Positions 1 through 9,389 are shown, counted from the stretch's first letter. The stretch is DNA of 64,000 bases from Proteus vulgaris (GCF_023100685.1 NZ_CP090064.1:2232001-2296000); one strand, 5' to 3'. The notes: a model not told the origin generated them from the sequence alone. Program-made: numbers and translations.

Positions 1-879
1 AACCGCCAAGTGGTCACAAATTGTTTTTGCATTTGAAGGGCCAACACCAATATTAACTAATGTTATTCCGGGGCCTTCTTTAGCAATTAAATGATAGGCA
101 GGCATTTGATATTTCTTCCAAGTTAAATCTGATATTAACTTTTCAGGATCAACAGTATCTGCTGTAATTTGTTGAAACCCAGCACAGGAAAGCGCGCAAT
201 ATGGACTATCTTTATCCACAACTTGATCACATGCCCAACGAACGAATTCATCAACATAACGATTATAATTCGTATATAAAATATAGGGTTGAATATCTTC
301 AGGCAATGTACCAGTGTAATGCTTTAAACGTGCCAGTGAGAAATCAGTACGTAAAGCATCAAAATGAGAAAGTGGCAATATTTCCCTATCACAAATTAAG
401 CCATCGGTAATTTCATCACCAATTTTAGATAGATCAGTTGTTGGAAAGTATTTTGCTAAAGAGGCACTCATTTTTCTATCAAAACCAATACCAGTTCCAT
501 CAATGACAAAAGGATAAGGGATCTCTTGTTTTGAGGCACTGACTTCAAAAGTTGCATAGTAGGCATCAGCAATAAGTTGCAATTGTTCTGATAAATAGTT
601 TTCAAATAAAGCGGGATTAGTAATAGTGGTAGAATAAGTTCCTGAGCGAGATAAACGCCCATAAGCTCTCGTTTTATCTTCTGTTTTTATTTCTCCAGAC
701 CACTGCACTGTTAATTGAGGATAAGCAAATAATCCTTCAGCTCTTTGTTTTATATCAGGTAATGTTCCATTTTGTGCATAATCAACAATTGCATTACGTA
801 ATGCATCAACGGCATTTTGATATTGTTCTTTTAGTTTGGTAATAATTGCTTGGATTTCAAGGTGATGAGGTTGTGACAT
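1..879 (-). CDS. amn: AMP nucleosidase, 3' end cut by window edge
   Basis: Amn hydrolyses AMP to adenine and ribose 5-phosphate in the cytoplasm and so helps set adenylate levels. I translated 293 codons. The protein opens MSQPHHLEIQ and carries the Amn N-terminal domain (SLARLKHYTG, YVDEFVRWACDQ, DLTWKKYQMPAYHLI) and then the start of the phosphorylase-like catalytic domain (NIGVGPSNAKTICDHLA). Each of these closely matches the E. coli protein as I know it. The ATG at 879 is preceded by AAGAGG at a normal distance. The remaining roughly 190 C-terminal residues lie outside the window. The identification is strong. Confidence 0.95.
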   Translation of the reverse strand, partial: MSQPHHLEIQAIITKLKEQYQNAVDALRNAIVDYAQNGTLPDIKQRAEGLFAYPQLTVQWSGEIKTEDKTRAYGRLSRSGTYSTTITNPALFENYLSEQLQLIADAYYATFEVSASKQEIPYPFVIDGTGIGFDRKMSASLAKYFPTTDLSKIGDEITDGLICDREILPLSHFDALRTDFSLARLKHYTGTLPEDIQPYILYTNYNRYVDEFVRWACDQVVDKDSPYCALSCAGFQQITADTVDPEKLISDLTWKKYQMPAYHLIAKEGPGITLVNIGVGPSNAKTICDHLAV

Positions 880-946
880 AAAAAGAGCCTCTTACTTATT
901 ATTGATTTATAACCATAATAGCAAGAAGCTTTGTTTAGCCCAATAG

Positions 947-2287
947 TCAATACTTCAAGATTGCGTATTCATATTCACTTTTGTTATCAAGAACAAGTGT
1001 TTTATTTTTAATATCATAGTCAAAAATTAATTTAGTGTTATCTTCTAACGTAATATTCCTTCCAACTAATAATAACTCTGAAATATTAGAGTTAACAATA
1101 CCCATAATATTCATATATTTATCTAATGAAAAAGGCTTTCCTATAAGTTCTTTACTAACGAGGTTGACTAAGTTACAGTGTTGCTCATTAACATACGGTA
1201 ACTCTGTATTTATTAAATTCTTTATATTTTCTATATTATTATTACTTTTATCTTGTAATGATTTTTTATTTTCTATTTTAATTTTTATTGTGTTTTTACT
1301 ATTATCTTTTATAATATCTATTACCGTTTCTGCTGAATAAGGAACATTAATTAATCCCGCAAGTGTATCTTGTTTCATCAAAAATGATTTAAATTCAAGA
1401 AGTCCTTTTTGATATAATAAGGAATAAATTAGTTCCTTATCATTTTCATCCAAATCTGTAAATTCATTTTTTAATTTTTTAAATTCTAACTCTTTGAATG
1501 TTTTTTCGTCTAATTCTTGTGGTTTATTTCTTAGATCAGCAACGGAAATACTATTAATTTTCAATGACATCCTTGATAGGTCATTAAGTAGTTCAGCCTC
1601 AATTTTATCTAATAATCTTTTACCTTCTTTATTTGCTTTTTTTCTTTCATCTTCAATTAGTGCCTTTAATTCACTAGGAAACTTCTTGAAATCAAAATTA
1701 GCTTTTTTATATAATCTGTTTGTTAATATGAAATTTCTATCAAATTTATTTTCATTTACAACCTTAATTTTATTATTTATTAAATTGATAATAACTTCTT
1801 TTTTAATATCATCGATTTTATTAATGTTATTCTTGTTTTTTTCATCCCAGATTGCTATAGCATCAAATATAAACTCATCAAAATCATTTTCTTTTAATGC
1901 TATTATTATATCTGTTATTGATTTCAAATCATTGTCAATATCATTTATATTATATGAGAAGCTTATTTCTTCACTGTCAGGATTTTTATCCAATTTAATA
2001 GAACAAGTTATTTCATCATCGTTTTTTTCAATCAAAAAATTTTTTTTATATTCATTACCAGTAGTAAGGTTTTCTAATTTACAAAATCCAAGTATTTTAT
2101 CTAACTTAGATGTTTCATCATTAAAAAAAGTATTTTTAATTAATGGGATAACCGTGCTTTCTTGTCCAAAGCCAAACCAATTTTTTATTTTTTCCCATAT
2201 AGTTCTTGCATCTAGTGGATTGGATGCATCTTGTATTTGCTTTGCATTTACAGGACTTATTGAATAATCAGCAATTTTTATTGGCAT
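947..2287 (-). CDS. putative type III effector-like protein with SifA/SspH-type N-terminus
   Basis: 446 residues and very A+T-rich. The first about 120 residues resemble the N-terminal translocation domain shared by Salmonella SPI-2 effectors (SifA, SspH, SlrP). The protein opens MPIKI, compared with MPITI in SifA. Residues 31-38 read WEKIKNWF, close to the conserved WEK(I/M)xxFF motif, and a helical stretch and a beta-rich segment follow. There is no signal peptide and no membrane segment. Residues about 120-446 are charged and mostly helical, and I recognise no catalytic motif or leucine-rich repeats there. The gene stands alone, with no chaperone or secretion gene beside it, and its base composition suggests acquisition. 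The ORF is certain; the effector idea rests on the N-terminal resemblance only. Confidence 0.5.
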   Translation of the reverse strand: MPIKIADYSISPVNAKQIQDASNPLDARTIWEKIKNWFGFGQESTVIPLIKNTFFNDETSKLDKILGFCKLENLTTGNEYKKNFLIEKNDDEITCSIKLDKNPDSEEISFSYNINDIDNDLKSITDIIIALKENDFDEFIFDAIAIWDEKNKNNINKIDDIKKEVIINLINNKIKVVNENKFDRNFILTNRLYKKANFDFKKFPSELKALIEDERKKANKEGKRLLDKIEAELLNDLSRMSLKINSISVADLRNKPQELDEKTFKELEFKKLKNEFTDLDENDKELIYSLLYQKGLLEFKSFLMKQDTLAGLINVPYSAETVIDIIKDNSKNTIKIKIENKKSLQDKSNNNIENIKNLINTELPYVNEQHCNLVNLVSKELIGKPFSLDKYMNIMGIVNSNISELLLVGRNITLEDNTKLIFDYDIKNKTLVLDNKSEYEYAILKY

Positions 2288-2394
2288 TATATTCTCCTAA
2301 TATCTAATATTATGAAATAAAAATATCAGGATAAAGATTTTATGATATAAAAAAACAATCTAGTTATTTATGATATTTTGATAATGAAACCTTT

Positions 2395-3303
2395 CTATAT
2401 TGCTAAAAAACTTAAAATAATAGGTAATGTCATTACTGCAAGTATCGTCTGAGATGTAATGATCCCTGCCATTAATTCAGAGTCGCCCCTTAACTGTCGG
2501 GTTAAAATATAAGAAGTTGGCGCTGTTGGAATAGAAAAGAAAATAACTAAAAGCATCATAACTAATGAAGATAAACCTAAGAAATAAGCAACGCTATACG
2601 CGATTACCGGTACTATAAGCAATCGGGTAACTGTGTTAATACCAATCATTTTGCTTTCTGCTTTTAGTGTTGATAGATGCAATGCTGCACCAATACAAAT
2701 AAGTCCTAAAGGTAAACTCGTTGCTGCTAACAATTTCAAGAATTGATCGCTACCAAAAGGAAGCCCAATTCCTGACAGATTTATTATGATGCCAATAACA
2801 CAAGAGATAATTAAAGGGTTTTTTATGATAGGTAATATCAATTGACGCAAAGTCACATTTTGCCCTGCAGTTAAGCAAAGCACTGAAGTTACGTTGGATA
2901 GAGGAACTAGTGTTGCTAATATCAAAGCCGCTATTCCCAAGCCTTCAACACCAAATAAATCAGCAACAATAGCTAAACCTAAATAAGTGTTAAATCGAAT
3001 ATTACCTTGAACAATTGCACCAAAGCGACCCGCAGACCACCCTGTTATTTTTTTCAAAATAACACACAAAATAGTGACAATAATAACTACAGAAAAAATA
3101 GCCCCAGCAAGGTGGGGTAATTGAGGATCAGATAAAGGAGCATTCGCCAAACTATTAATCAATAGGGCAGGAAAAAGTAGAAAATAGTTAAGTTTTTCAG
3201 CTCCTACCCAAAATGCGGGCTCAAACGTTTTATTTCTTCTTAAAATTGCACCTAGCGCAATTAACGCGAATAATGGCCATAACGTTAATAACACATTTTG
3301 CAT
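2395..3303 (-). CDS. AEC-family (auxin efflux carrier-like) transporter
   Basis: A 302-residue polytopic inner-membrane protein with about ten hydrophobic segments, the size of bacterial AEC-family carriers (PF03547). It opens MQNVLLTLWPLFALIALGA and has the family's mid-protein polar break followed by NPLIISCVIGI and LPLGLICIGAAL, the usual conserved NP and GxxxIG segments. The substrate cannot be told from sequence; characterised bacterial members move malate or other organic anions. It is monocistronic, separated by about 90 bp from the effector-like gene and about 190 bp from the GNAT gene. Confidence 0.85.
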   Translation of the reverse strand: MQNVLLTLWPLFALIALGAILRRNKTFEPAFWVGAEKLNYFLLFPALLINSLANAPLSDPQLPHLAGAIFSVVIIVTILCVILKKITGWSAGRFGAIVQGNIRFNTYLGLAIVADLFGVEGLGIAALILATLVPLSNVTSVLCLTAGQNVTLRQLILPIIKNPLIISCVIGIIINLSGIGLPFGSDQFLKLLAATSLPLGLICIGAALHLSTLKAESKMIGINTVTRLLIVPVIAYSVAYFLGLSSLVMMLLVIFFSIPTAPTSYILTRQLRGDSELMAGIITSQTILAVMTLPIILSFLAI

Positions 3304-3495
3304 AATATTTATCCTAGAGATGTCGTGATACTTTACAATATCGTAACATCAGGGCGATTGCTATTTTATGTTGTTAATACAATAACCAACTCAAAATATG
3401 ATAAAAATATAGCAATATCGCATTTTCAGAATAGCATTTTTTATTTTTAGATCATTCAGTACAAATTTTCTTTTTATGTGCATAAATTCCCGAAG

Positions 3496-3996
3496 CTAAT
3501 CTAAATCAATGTACATTCGATAACAATGTAGATTTGCTTTTGCTAAACTTGAATAATAATCTCGCTCTTCTAATGCTTTAAAGCCCTGTTTTAAATAAAA
3601 TATTACTGCGTTAGGTGTTGCATCCAAAAATAATTTTTTTTGCCCCCTCTTTATTGCTTCATGTTTCAACTGTTTTAAAATAAGTCCTGCAAATCCTTTC
3701 CCCATATATTCTGGTAATGTAAAAATTGCTTCAGCAAAACCTGTTTTGACATCTAAAAAACCAGAAGCTACTGGAATGTTATACTCTTTATAATCAATTA
3801 CATAAAATGGATTATCTATAATAGCTTGTCGATATCCATCAGGCATTTCATCGGGAGTCCATGCAGCTAAAATAGCTTTTGGATAAACATTCTCACAACC
3901 AAATCGCAAAGCTTGATTTCGTAAATACCACAATCTTTTTGCTTCCTGTGGTTCAGCAAGTCTAAGTTGAATCATACTCATTTCCATCTTATTCAT
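3496..3996 (-). CDS. GNAT-family N-acetyltransferase
   Basis: A 166-residue single-domain GNAT protein. The acetyl-CoA pyrophosphate-binding loop is visible as LPEYMGKGFAGLILKQLKHEAIKRG (strand, Gln/Arg-x-x-Gly-x-Gly/Ala-like turn, then helix), followed by LFLDATPNAVIFYLKQGFKALE, the typical C-terminal strand, splayed helix and bulge. It should transfer an acetyl group from acetyl-CoA to an amine, but the acceptor is unknown. Several in-frame ATGs lie near the 5' end; the ATG before IQLRLAEP (residue 8) is an alternative start because GGA precedes it. It is transcribed alone. Confidence 0.85.
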   Translation of the reverse strand: MNKMEMSMIQLRLAEPQEAKRLWYLRNQALRFGCENVYPKAILAAWTPDEMPDGYRQAIIDNPFYVIDYKEYNIPVASGFLDVKTGFAEAIFTLPEYMGKGFAGLILKQLKHEAIKRGQKKLFLDATPNAVIFYLKQGFKALEERDYYSSLAKANLHCYRMYIDLD

Positions 3997-4118
3997 TAGA
4001 ATTAAAAGCCTCGAATCAGTAAAAAACTACTATTCTAATAGTGCATTTTAAATTTTTTAGTGTTACTTTTTTTTAGAGCATGATATGTTTTGGCAGAAGG
4101 ATAATGTAAGGAAATCTT

Positions 4119-5228
4119 ATGCCTAATTCAATATTACCTTCCCCAATAAAAAAAACCTCCTCTTTTGTTGCTGGTTCTGAACTTCCTTTTTATTATCAAT
4201 TCATATCCACTTCAATTAGAGAAATCTATTTTTCAAAAGTTTCACTTATTTACCATAATAGATCTCAATCCGAAAATACACATCCAAAGCTAATTCTTTG
4301 TAGTCATCGGAACAGTGCTTTTGATGGTTACATTGCATTGAAGGCATTTCCTAAAGCTCAGGCTTTAGCATCAATACAATTATTAAATAGTTGCATAATG
4401 AAGACTTTTTTTACGGGCATTCCCGTAGTTAGAAAAAAGGATAGACAACGTTTAGGCATAAATACAAATATATTTTCAAGCCCTTCAGAAGCAGCAATTG
4501 CGCATATAAAAGCAGGCGGAGATCTCCTTTTATTTCCAGAAGGCAGTAGTGAGTGGGGTTTCCAGCCTTTACCTTATCAACGAGGAGCTGCAAGAATTAT
4601 TAGAACATTAATCAGTGAGGGAGTAGATTTTGATATTATCCCTATGGGATTATTTTATATCGCACCTGATAAATTCAGTTCAAAAGTTGAAGTTTATATT
4701 GGAGATAATATATGTATAACCTCGAAAAAAGATAATTTATCAATCAGGGAATGGGAACAAAATATTCATAAAGAAGTATCTAATGCATTAAATAAAATTT
4801 CTGTTAATTGTCCAGATGTTGATATTTTTGAAAAAGCCTCATCCTATGCTTTTAATAAAAATAAAGAAGGATACTCTTATGCTGAATCCTTTATTGATTA
4901 TCAAAATAATTTATCTCAAGCAGATAATAGCAATAAAACTATAGAAAAAACCTCTCAATCTTCTATTCTAATTTGGCGTTATATTTCATTTTTATTTATG
5001 TATATTTTATTCCCAATATTACTTTCATCATTTATCGCATCTCATTTTGCTGATGCACGTAATACCGTTAGCTTCTTCAAAATATTAGGTGGCGCTATTG
5101 CCTCAGCAATTTGGCTTCCGATCTTAGTCATGCTCCTATTCTTTTCACCTCTATTTATTGGTATAAGCTTAGTCAGTGCATCATTCGGCTTCATATTGAT
5201 AAGGAAGAAAGGCGCCCAAATATGTTAA
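4119..5228 (+). CDS. PlsC-like lysophospholipid acyltransferase with C-terminal membrane segments
   Basis: 369 residues. The acyltransferase block has His63-x5-Asp69 (HRNSAFD), the HxxNAxxD variant of the catalytic His/Asp motif, and later FPEGSSEWG, the glycerol-phosphate-binding FPEG motif. This is the PlsC/LPLAT superfamily, which transfers acyl chains to (lyso)phospholipid-type hydroxyls. Two hydrophobic helices near residues 285-310 and 325-360 anchor the C-terminus, an extension that ordinary PlsC (about 245 residues) lacks. AAGGAAATCTT precedes the ATG. Its last 7 bp overlap the next gene, so it opens a three-gene operon with a PAP2-like membrane protein and a PEP-synthase-like enzyme. 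The context suggests a specialised lipid rather than housekeeping phosphatidate synthesis. Confidence 0.85.
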   Translation: MPNSILPSPIKKTSSFVAGSELPFYYQFISTSIREIYFSKVSLIYHNRSQSENTHPKLILCSHRNSAFDGYIALKAFPKAQALASIQLLNSCIMKTFFTGIPVVRKKDRQRLGINTNIFSSPSEAAIAHIKAGGDLLLFPEGSSEWGFQPLPYQRGAARIIRTLISEGVDFDIIPMGLFYIAPDKFSSKVEVYIGDNICITSKKDNLSIREWEQNIHKEVSNALNKISVNCPDVDIFEKASSYAFNKNKEGYSYAESFIDYQNNLSQADNSNKTIEKTSQSSILIWRYISFLFMYILFPILLSSFIASHFADARNTVSFFKILGGAIASAIWLPILVMLLFFSPLFIGISLVSASFGFILIRKKGAQIC

Positions 5229-6103
5229 CGACTAAAGCTAGGATGCTTTTTAACCATCTATTTTCCGTGCAACTCTTTATTATCTGGGGACTTGGTACTT
5301 ATGGTAGTTGGTTAATTCATGCTACAGAGATGCTAACACCTATTTTCTTAGGTTTGTTTTTATGGATTTTATTGGTTTTTGTCGGATATAAAAATCAACA
5401 TTCAACATATCATTCGCGATTTTATTGGTTAGGTTTGTTACAACTGATTGTATGCTGGACCATTTTTCCCTTATTTAAGTCAATTCGCTATGGATTATAC
5501 CAATGGAGTTTTGATGATATTTTATATACTTTGGATAAGTTCTTGTGGTTTGGAAAAAGTTTACCCGAATGGTCTATTTTTTTACAATCAGGATGGCTAA
5601 GTGAATTTCTTTCTTTTTGCTATTTTAGTTTCTATTTTCTAATTATTGGTAGTGCCCTGTTCTTCTTTTTTAGCCGGAATAACGTGCTAACTAAAAACTA
5701 TTTTTTCGGTTTAATGCTGATGTATTTTTTTGGATTTATTGGTTACTTTACTATTCCAGCCGCAGGTCCTTACTCTGCATTTCCTTCTGATTTTAACTAT
5801 CCCGTTTACTCTGGCGCTATGACACTATTTCTGACTGATCTCGTTGATAAAGGCATTACAGGAATGGATGTTTTTCCTTCATTGCATACTGGGATAACGC
5901 TTTATATTGTTGGTTTTTTCTATTTATCAGGTTATCAAAAAACGGCTTATTGTTTATTTCCTATCCTAATAGGGCTGATTTTGGCAACTGTATATTTACA
6001 TTACCATTATGGCATTGATGTTATTGTCGGTGCTTTACTTGCATCATTGGTGCTTTACATCACTTGTAAAAATAATAAGGTCGAATATGGAACTCATTTA
6101 TAA
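5222..6103 (+). CDS. PAP2 / inositolphosphotransferase-like integral membrane protein
   Basis: 293 residues with about six to eight membrane segments. The C-terminal half carries the PAP2-type active-site signatures FPSLHTG (domain C2, catalytic His) and HYHYGIDV (domain C3, nucleophilic His with Asp). The first PAP2 motif (KxxxxxxRP) is not evident, as in the Aur1/Ipt1-like branch that transfers a phospho-head-group between lipids instead of simply hydrolysing phosphate. I chose ATG 5222 over longer upstream starts because AAGAAAGG precedes it and it gives the typical 7-bp overlap with the acyltransferase gene. The next gene begins 17 bp before this one ends. The role in phospholipid head-group chemistry is inferred. 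Confidence 0.8.
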   Translation: MLTTKARMLFNHLFSVQLFIIWGLGTYGSWLIHATEMLTPIFLGLFLWILLVFVGYKNQHSTYHSRFYWLGLLQLIVCWTIFPLFKSIRYGLYQWSFDDILYTLDKFLWFGKSLPEWSIFLQSGWLSEFLSFCYFSFYFLIIGSALFFFFSRNNVLTKNYFFGLMLMYFFGFIGYFTIPAAGPYSAFPSDFNYPVYSGAMTLFLTDLVDKGITGMDVFPSLHTGITLYIVGFFYLSGYQKTAYCLFPILIGLILATVYLHYHYGIDVIVGALLASLVLYITCKNNKVEYGTHL

Positions 6104-8600
6104 AATTAACGAGCCTATTGCTTCTGAAGTATCTATTAGTGGGGGTAAAGGTGCGAGTTTAGCAAAAACAATTCAGTCACTGCCTGTTCCTGATGGTTTA
6201 ATCCTCTCTTGTCAAGCTTATCAGTTATTTATCACGCCCTTACTGCCTGAAATTAATCACTTATTATCAGAAAAAAAGCAAGAAATTGAAGTCGTTAGTA
6301 AAAACATTCGCCATTTAATTTTACAAGCATCCATGCCAGAGAGCTTAATTCATTCTTTAAATTCGAAATTAAACGAGCTCCAATTAAATAACACTGCTTT
6401 AGCGGTGAGATCTTCTGGAACATTAGAAGATATGCCTGGAGCCGCTTTTGCGGGGCAACATGATACTGTATTAGGTGTTAAAACTTTGCCTAATTTACTG
6501 GATGCTATTCGCCAATGTTATGCATCTTTATGGCACACGCACGTTATGCTCTATCGCCAACATTTAAATTTACCCCATACTCAAGCATCAATGGCGGTCG
6601 TGCTACAAAGAATGATTAACGTCCAAGAGAATGAAGCTGCGGGTGTGGCTTTTTCTGTTGATCCAGTTCAAGGCTCTCTTTCTACTGTATTAATTAATGC
6701 CGCATTTGGATTAGGTGAAACTGTTGTTGCTGGTGAAGATCCTGTCGATGAATTTCTAATTGATAGAGAGAGTTTCTCATTAAAACAAGAAACGATTGCT
6801 CAAAAAATAAATGCCATTGTTATGGTTGATAATGGTACTAAAGTCTTACCTCTTAAATCTGCTCAACAATCCATGTCCTCGCTGACAGCAGAACAGTGTA
6901 AACAAGTAGCTGAACTTGCTATCTCAGCGGAAAAATATTTTGATTTCCCACAAGATATAGAATGGGCATTTCATGATGGAAAATTATGGCTTTTGCAATC
7001 ACGCAATGTGACACAAATTGCCCCAATTTGGACAAGAGAAGAATCAGCAGAAAGATTCCCTAATCCTATCACACCATTAACATGGGATATGTGTGAAGCG
7101 GGTTTTCATTCATCATTAAACTTTAGCCTTAATCTTATGGGGCTTCCTTCATTTAATGGTAAATGGTTCGGTATGCAAGATTATTATATTTACGGCAACC
7201 AAAATGCAGTTTCCTTGTATAGTAATCGTCTCCCTACATCGATGATGAATGATTTACCTACCCTGTTAAAATCGTTGCCTGAAATTGCACAAAAATTCAG
7301 TTGGGTACAGGAATTACCTATTACTTGGATGCGTGATTTAGATAAATATTTAATCTCTATTGGTGCATTGATGAATGAACCATTGCAGGATAAAAGTTTG
7401 CCTCAGCTATGGGATTATGTGCAAAGAATTAATAAATTAGGCGCTGATTACTTTTTACCTAACATTGCCATATCCTTGACTCAGCGCTCACTCTATTCTG
7501 CATTGATGGCATTGCTAAAACTTTTCTTCAAAGAAGAAAAATATGCACATACCGCATTCGATAATTTAATTGCGATGTCTGAAACTAAAACGGGGCAAGT
7601 GAACGCTGAACTTTGGGCTCTCTCTCGTTATGTTCGACAGCACCCTCAACTTCTCAAACTTATAACATCCATTGTTCCTGAAAGTATTATGCAAGAAATT
7701 GAGGTATGTGATCCTCATTTTCACCAGCAATTTTCCTTATTTTTAGCAAATCACGGTCATCGAGAATTAGACTTTGATGCGTATCATCCAACTTGGCTAG
7801 ATGCCCCCCATATTGTGTTGACTCAAATTAAGGCAATGGCTGATTTAGCTGATGATAAACAAGTAGATGATCCATTAGGTAAAAAAATTCTACAATCAGA
7901 AACTGAATTTTCAATTGTTTCTGATGCTCCTGAAGAGTTACGTTTTTTCTTACAAGAGATTATTCGATTAGCTCGAGTTTATACTGCACTTGATGACTTA
8001 GAACATTATCAAACAACACGACTAGCTTTACCTATGCGTCGCGGATTAAAAGCATTAGGAGAGCGATTGGTTATTCGTAGTGTTTTAGATTGCCCAATGG
8101 ACATTTATTTTGCTAATGAACAACCTTTAGCTAATGCAATTCTTGCAGATGATCCTACTGAGTGGAATCAGTTACGTCATCATATATACCAAAACAAAAC
8201 TGGATATCTAAAAGCAAAATCAGTTACCCCACAATGGATTTATGGCGAAGATGGCGGTGATGAACTGAATACAAATGAGCACCAATTAAAAGGGTTGGCT
8301 GGAAGTGCAGGCATTGTTGAAGGTGAAGTTTATCTTGTTCATGGCCCTGAAAATTTTGCCGAATTTCCACAAAATGCCATTTTAGTTGCAAGAACAACCA
8401 ATCCAGCTTGGACTGCACTTTTTTATCGAGCTTCCGGCATAATTACAGAAAGTGGTGGACCATTATCTCATGGTGCTGTTACTGCTAGAGAATTGGGATT
8501 ACCTGCCATTATGGGCGTTCGTAATATATTGAATATTTTAAAAAATGGGCAAAGAGTAAAAGTTGATGGGCAAAAAGGAGTCATTGAGATTTTATCCTAA
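6087..8600 (+). CDS. PEP synthase / rifampin phosphotransferase-like ATP-dependent phosphotransferase
   Basis: 837 residues when started at ATG 6087, inside the end of the PAP2-like gene. The N-terminal ATP-grasp domain (PPDK_N) has GGKGASLA and AVRSSGTLEDMPGAAFAGQHD. The C-terminal swivelling domain has ESGGPLSHGAVTARE with the phospho-accepting His at about residue 795, then LPAIMGVRN. The order is ATP-grasp, a variable middle domain, then the His domain, which matches rifampin phosphotransferases (about 865 residues) better than PpsA, where the His domain is central and followed by a PEP/pyruvate TIM barrel. No such barrel follows here. The expected chemistry is ATP + H2O + acceptor-OH to AMP + Pi + acceptor-phosphate. 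Given its operon partners, the acceptor may be a lipid precursor (inference). Confidence 0.85.
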   Translation: MELIYKINEPIASEVSISGGKGASLAKTIQSLPVPDGLILSCQAYQLFITPLLPEINHLLSEKKQEIEVVSKNIRHLILQASMPESLIHSLNSKLNELQLNNTALAVRSSGTLEDMPGAAFAGQHDTVLGVKTLPNLLDAIRQCYASLWHTHVMLYRQHLNLPHTQASMAVVLQRMINVQENEAAGVAFSVDPVQGSLSTVLINAAFGLGETVVAGEDPVDEFLIDRESFSLKQETIAQKINAIVMVDNGTKVLPLKSAQQSMSSLTAEQCKQVAELAISAEKYFDFPQDIEWAFHDGKLWLLQSRNVTQIAPIWTREESAERFPNPITPLTWDMCEAGFHSSLNFSLNLMGLPSFNGKWFGMQDYYIYGNQNAVSLYSNRLPTSMMNDLPTLLKSLPEIAQKFSWVQELPITWMRDLDKYLISIGALMNEPLQDKSLPQLWDYVQRINKLGADYFLPNIAISLTQRSLYSALMALLKLFFKEEKYAHTAFDNLIAMSETKTGQVNAELWALSRYVRQHPQLLKLITSIVPESIMQEIEVCDPHFHQQFSLFLANHGHRELDFDAYHPTWLDAPHIVLTQIKAMADLADDKQVDDPLGKKILQSETEFSIVSDAPEELRFFLQEIIRLARVYTALDDLEHYQTTRLALPMRRGLKALGERLVIRSVLDCPMDIYFANEQPLANAILADDPTEWNQLRHHIYQNKTGYLKAKSVTPQWIYGEDGGDELNTNEHQLKGLAGSAGIVEGEVYLVHGPENFAEFPQNAILVARTTNPAWTALFYRASGIITESGGPLSHGAVTARELGLPAIMGVRNILNILKNGQRVKVDGQKGVIEILS

Positions 8601-8636
8601 CTTTTTGATAAACCATGAGCCATATGCCTTGATCAG

Positions 8637-8662
8637 AAAAAGCATCTTTTTAGATGCTTTTT
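8637..8662 (+). terminator. rho-independent terminator after the acyltransferase operon
   Basis: AAAAAGCATCT, a TTTT loop region, then AGATGCTTTTT: an 11-bp stem ending in a T run 37 bp after the stop codon of the phosphotransferase gene. It is symmetrical, so it may also serve the converging DUF805-like gene. Confidence 0.8.
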
Positions 8663-8688
8663 CTCGTTTCACACAACACATTTTTTAA

Positions 8689-9174
8689 TTAGTTATTTTC
8701 TTTTTCTTCTGGCGTTTTATTAATGTCGATATTAACTTTATAAGCAGAAGGTGCAAGCAAAGCAACCAATCCACCTATTAGTAAAACAACAAAAAGCACC
8801 ATTAACATGGTTGGCGCATTAAAGAGCAAATATGGCATTAATAATATAGGACTGATAGTAAAAACAAGTGAAATAATGACTGGATAACTTATACCAATAT
8901 CTCTCACTCGTTGTGATAAAATCAGAGTAAATATGTAGATTTGTATTATTAAAAGTACAATTTCGATTAAACCATATGGCGTAAAAGAAAATTGATAATA
9001 AAAGGCACTTTCAATTATTGAATCTGCGCTTTCAGGATAAAGTAATATATACCAGCGATATATTAAGTTTTCGACAATAGCAAATAAAATTGACCAAGCA
9101 ATTTCTAAACCTAAAAAAGAGAGCCTTCCACGTCTTTGTTGTTTCCATTGATAAGCAAGTTTAGCTTGCATCAT
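8689..9174 (-). CDS. DUF805-like small membrane protein
   Basis: 161 residues from the ATG at 9174, chosen because AAGGGATTT lies directly upstream; the ATG at 9186 would add MKGF. About four membrane helices are seen, near residues 25-45, 65-90, 100-120 and 125-145. The features GRLSFLGLEIAW near the N-terminus and LILSQRVRDIGIS between helices resemble the GR(x)sf and R(l/v)(h/r)D(i/t)G signatures of DUF805 proteins. The family has no known function. The gene is monocistronic and faces the terminator shared with the acyltransferase operon. Confidence 0.6.
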   Translation of the reverse strand: MMQAKLAYQWKQQRRGRLSFLGLEIAWSILFAIVENLIYRWYILLYPESADSIIESAFYYQFSFTPYGLIEIVLLIIQIYIFTLILSQRVRDIGISYPVIISLVFTISPILLMPYLLFNAPTMLMVLFVVLLIGGLVALLAPSAYKVNIDINKTPEEKENN

Positions 9175-9347
9175 AAATCCCTTCATTTTTTAAAAAGTAA
9201 CCTTCTTATCATAATATACTTAATGTCTTTTTCCAAAAAAATGTTATTGTAGTTAGTGTCAGCACAAAAATACCTTTAATATTTAATAATTAGTGCAATA
9301 ATACGTTATATTATCTTTTATAATAATTAAATATGTGAGGAGTTATT

Positions 9348-9389
9348 ATGCAGCCTATTCAGACAACCCGTTTTGCCCTTCTTCACTAA
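9348..9389 (+). CDS. 13-codon leader peptide of the cat gene
   Basis: The short ORF MQPIQTTRFALLH ends in TAA and starts 74 bp before the cat start codon. A strong GAGGAG lies 5 bp before its ATG. Its codons 10-12 form the left arm of a hairpin whose right arm is the cat ribosome binding site. Thr6-Thr7 provide the Ala/Ser/Thr penultimate-residue context in which chloramphenicol is known to stall ribosomes, and a ribosome paused at codons 7-8 would cover the left arm. This is the architecture of cat and erm translational attenuators. The function is inferred; the ORF and hairpin are plainly visible. Confidence 0.75.
   Translation: MQPIQTTRFALLH

Noticed and set aside
1494..2267. A 257-codon ORF on the plus strand opposite the effector-like gene
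   Set aside because: Ser/Phe/Leu-rich composition is typical of the antisense of a Lys/Asp/Glu-rich A+T-rich gene, and no ribosome binding site is present.
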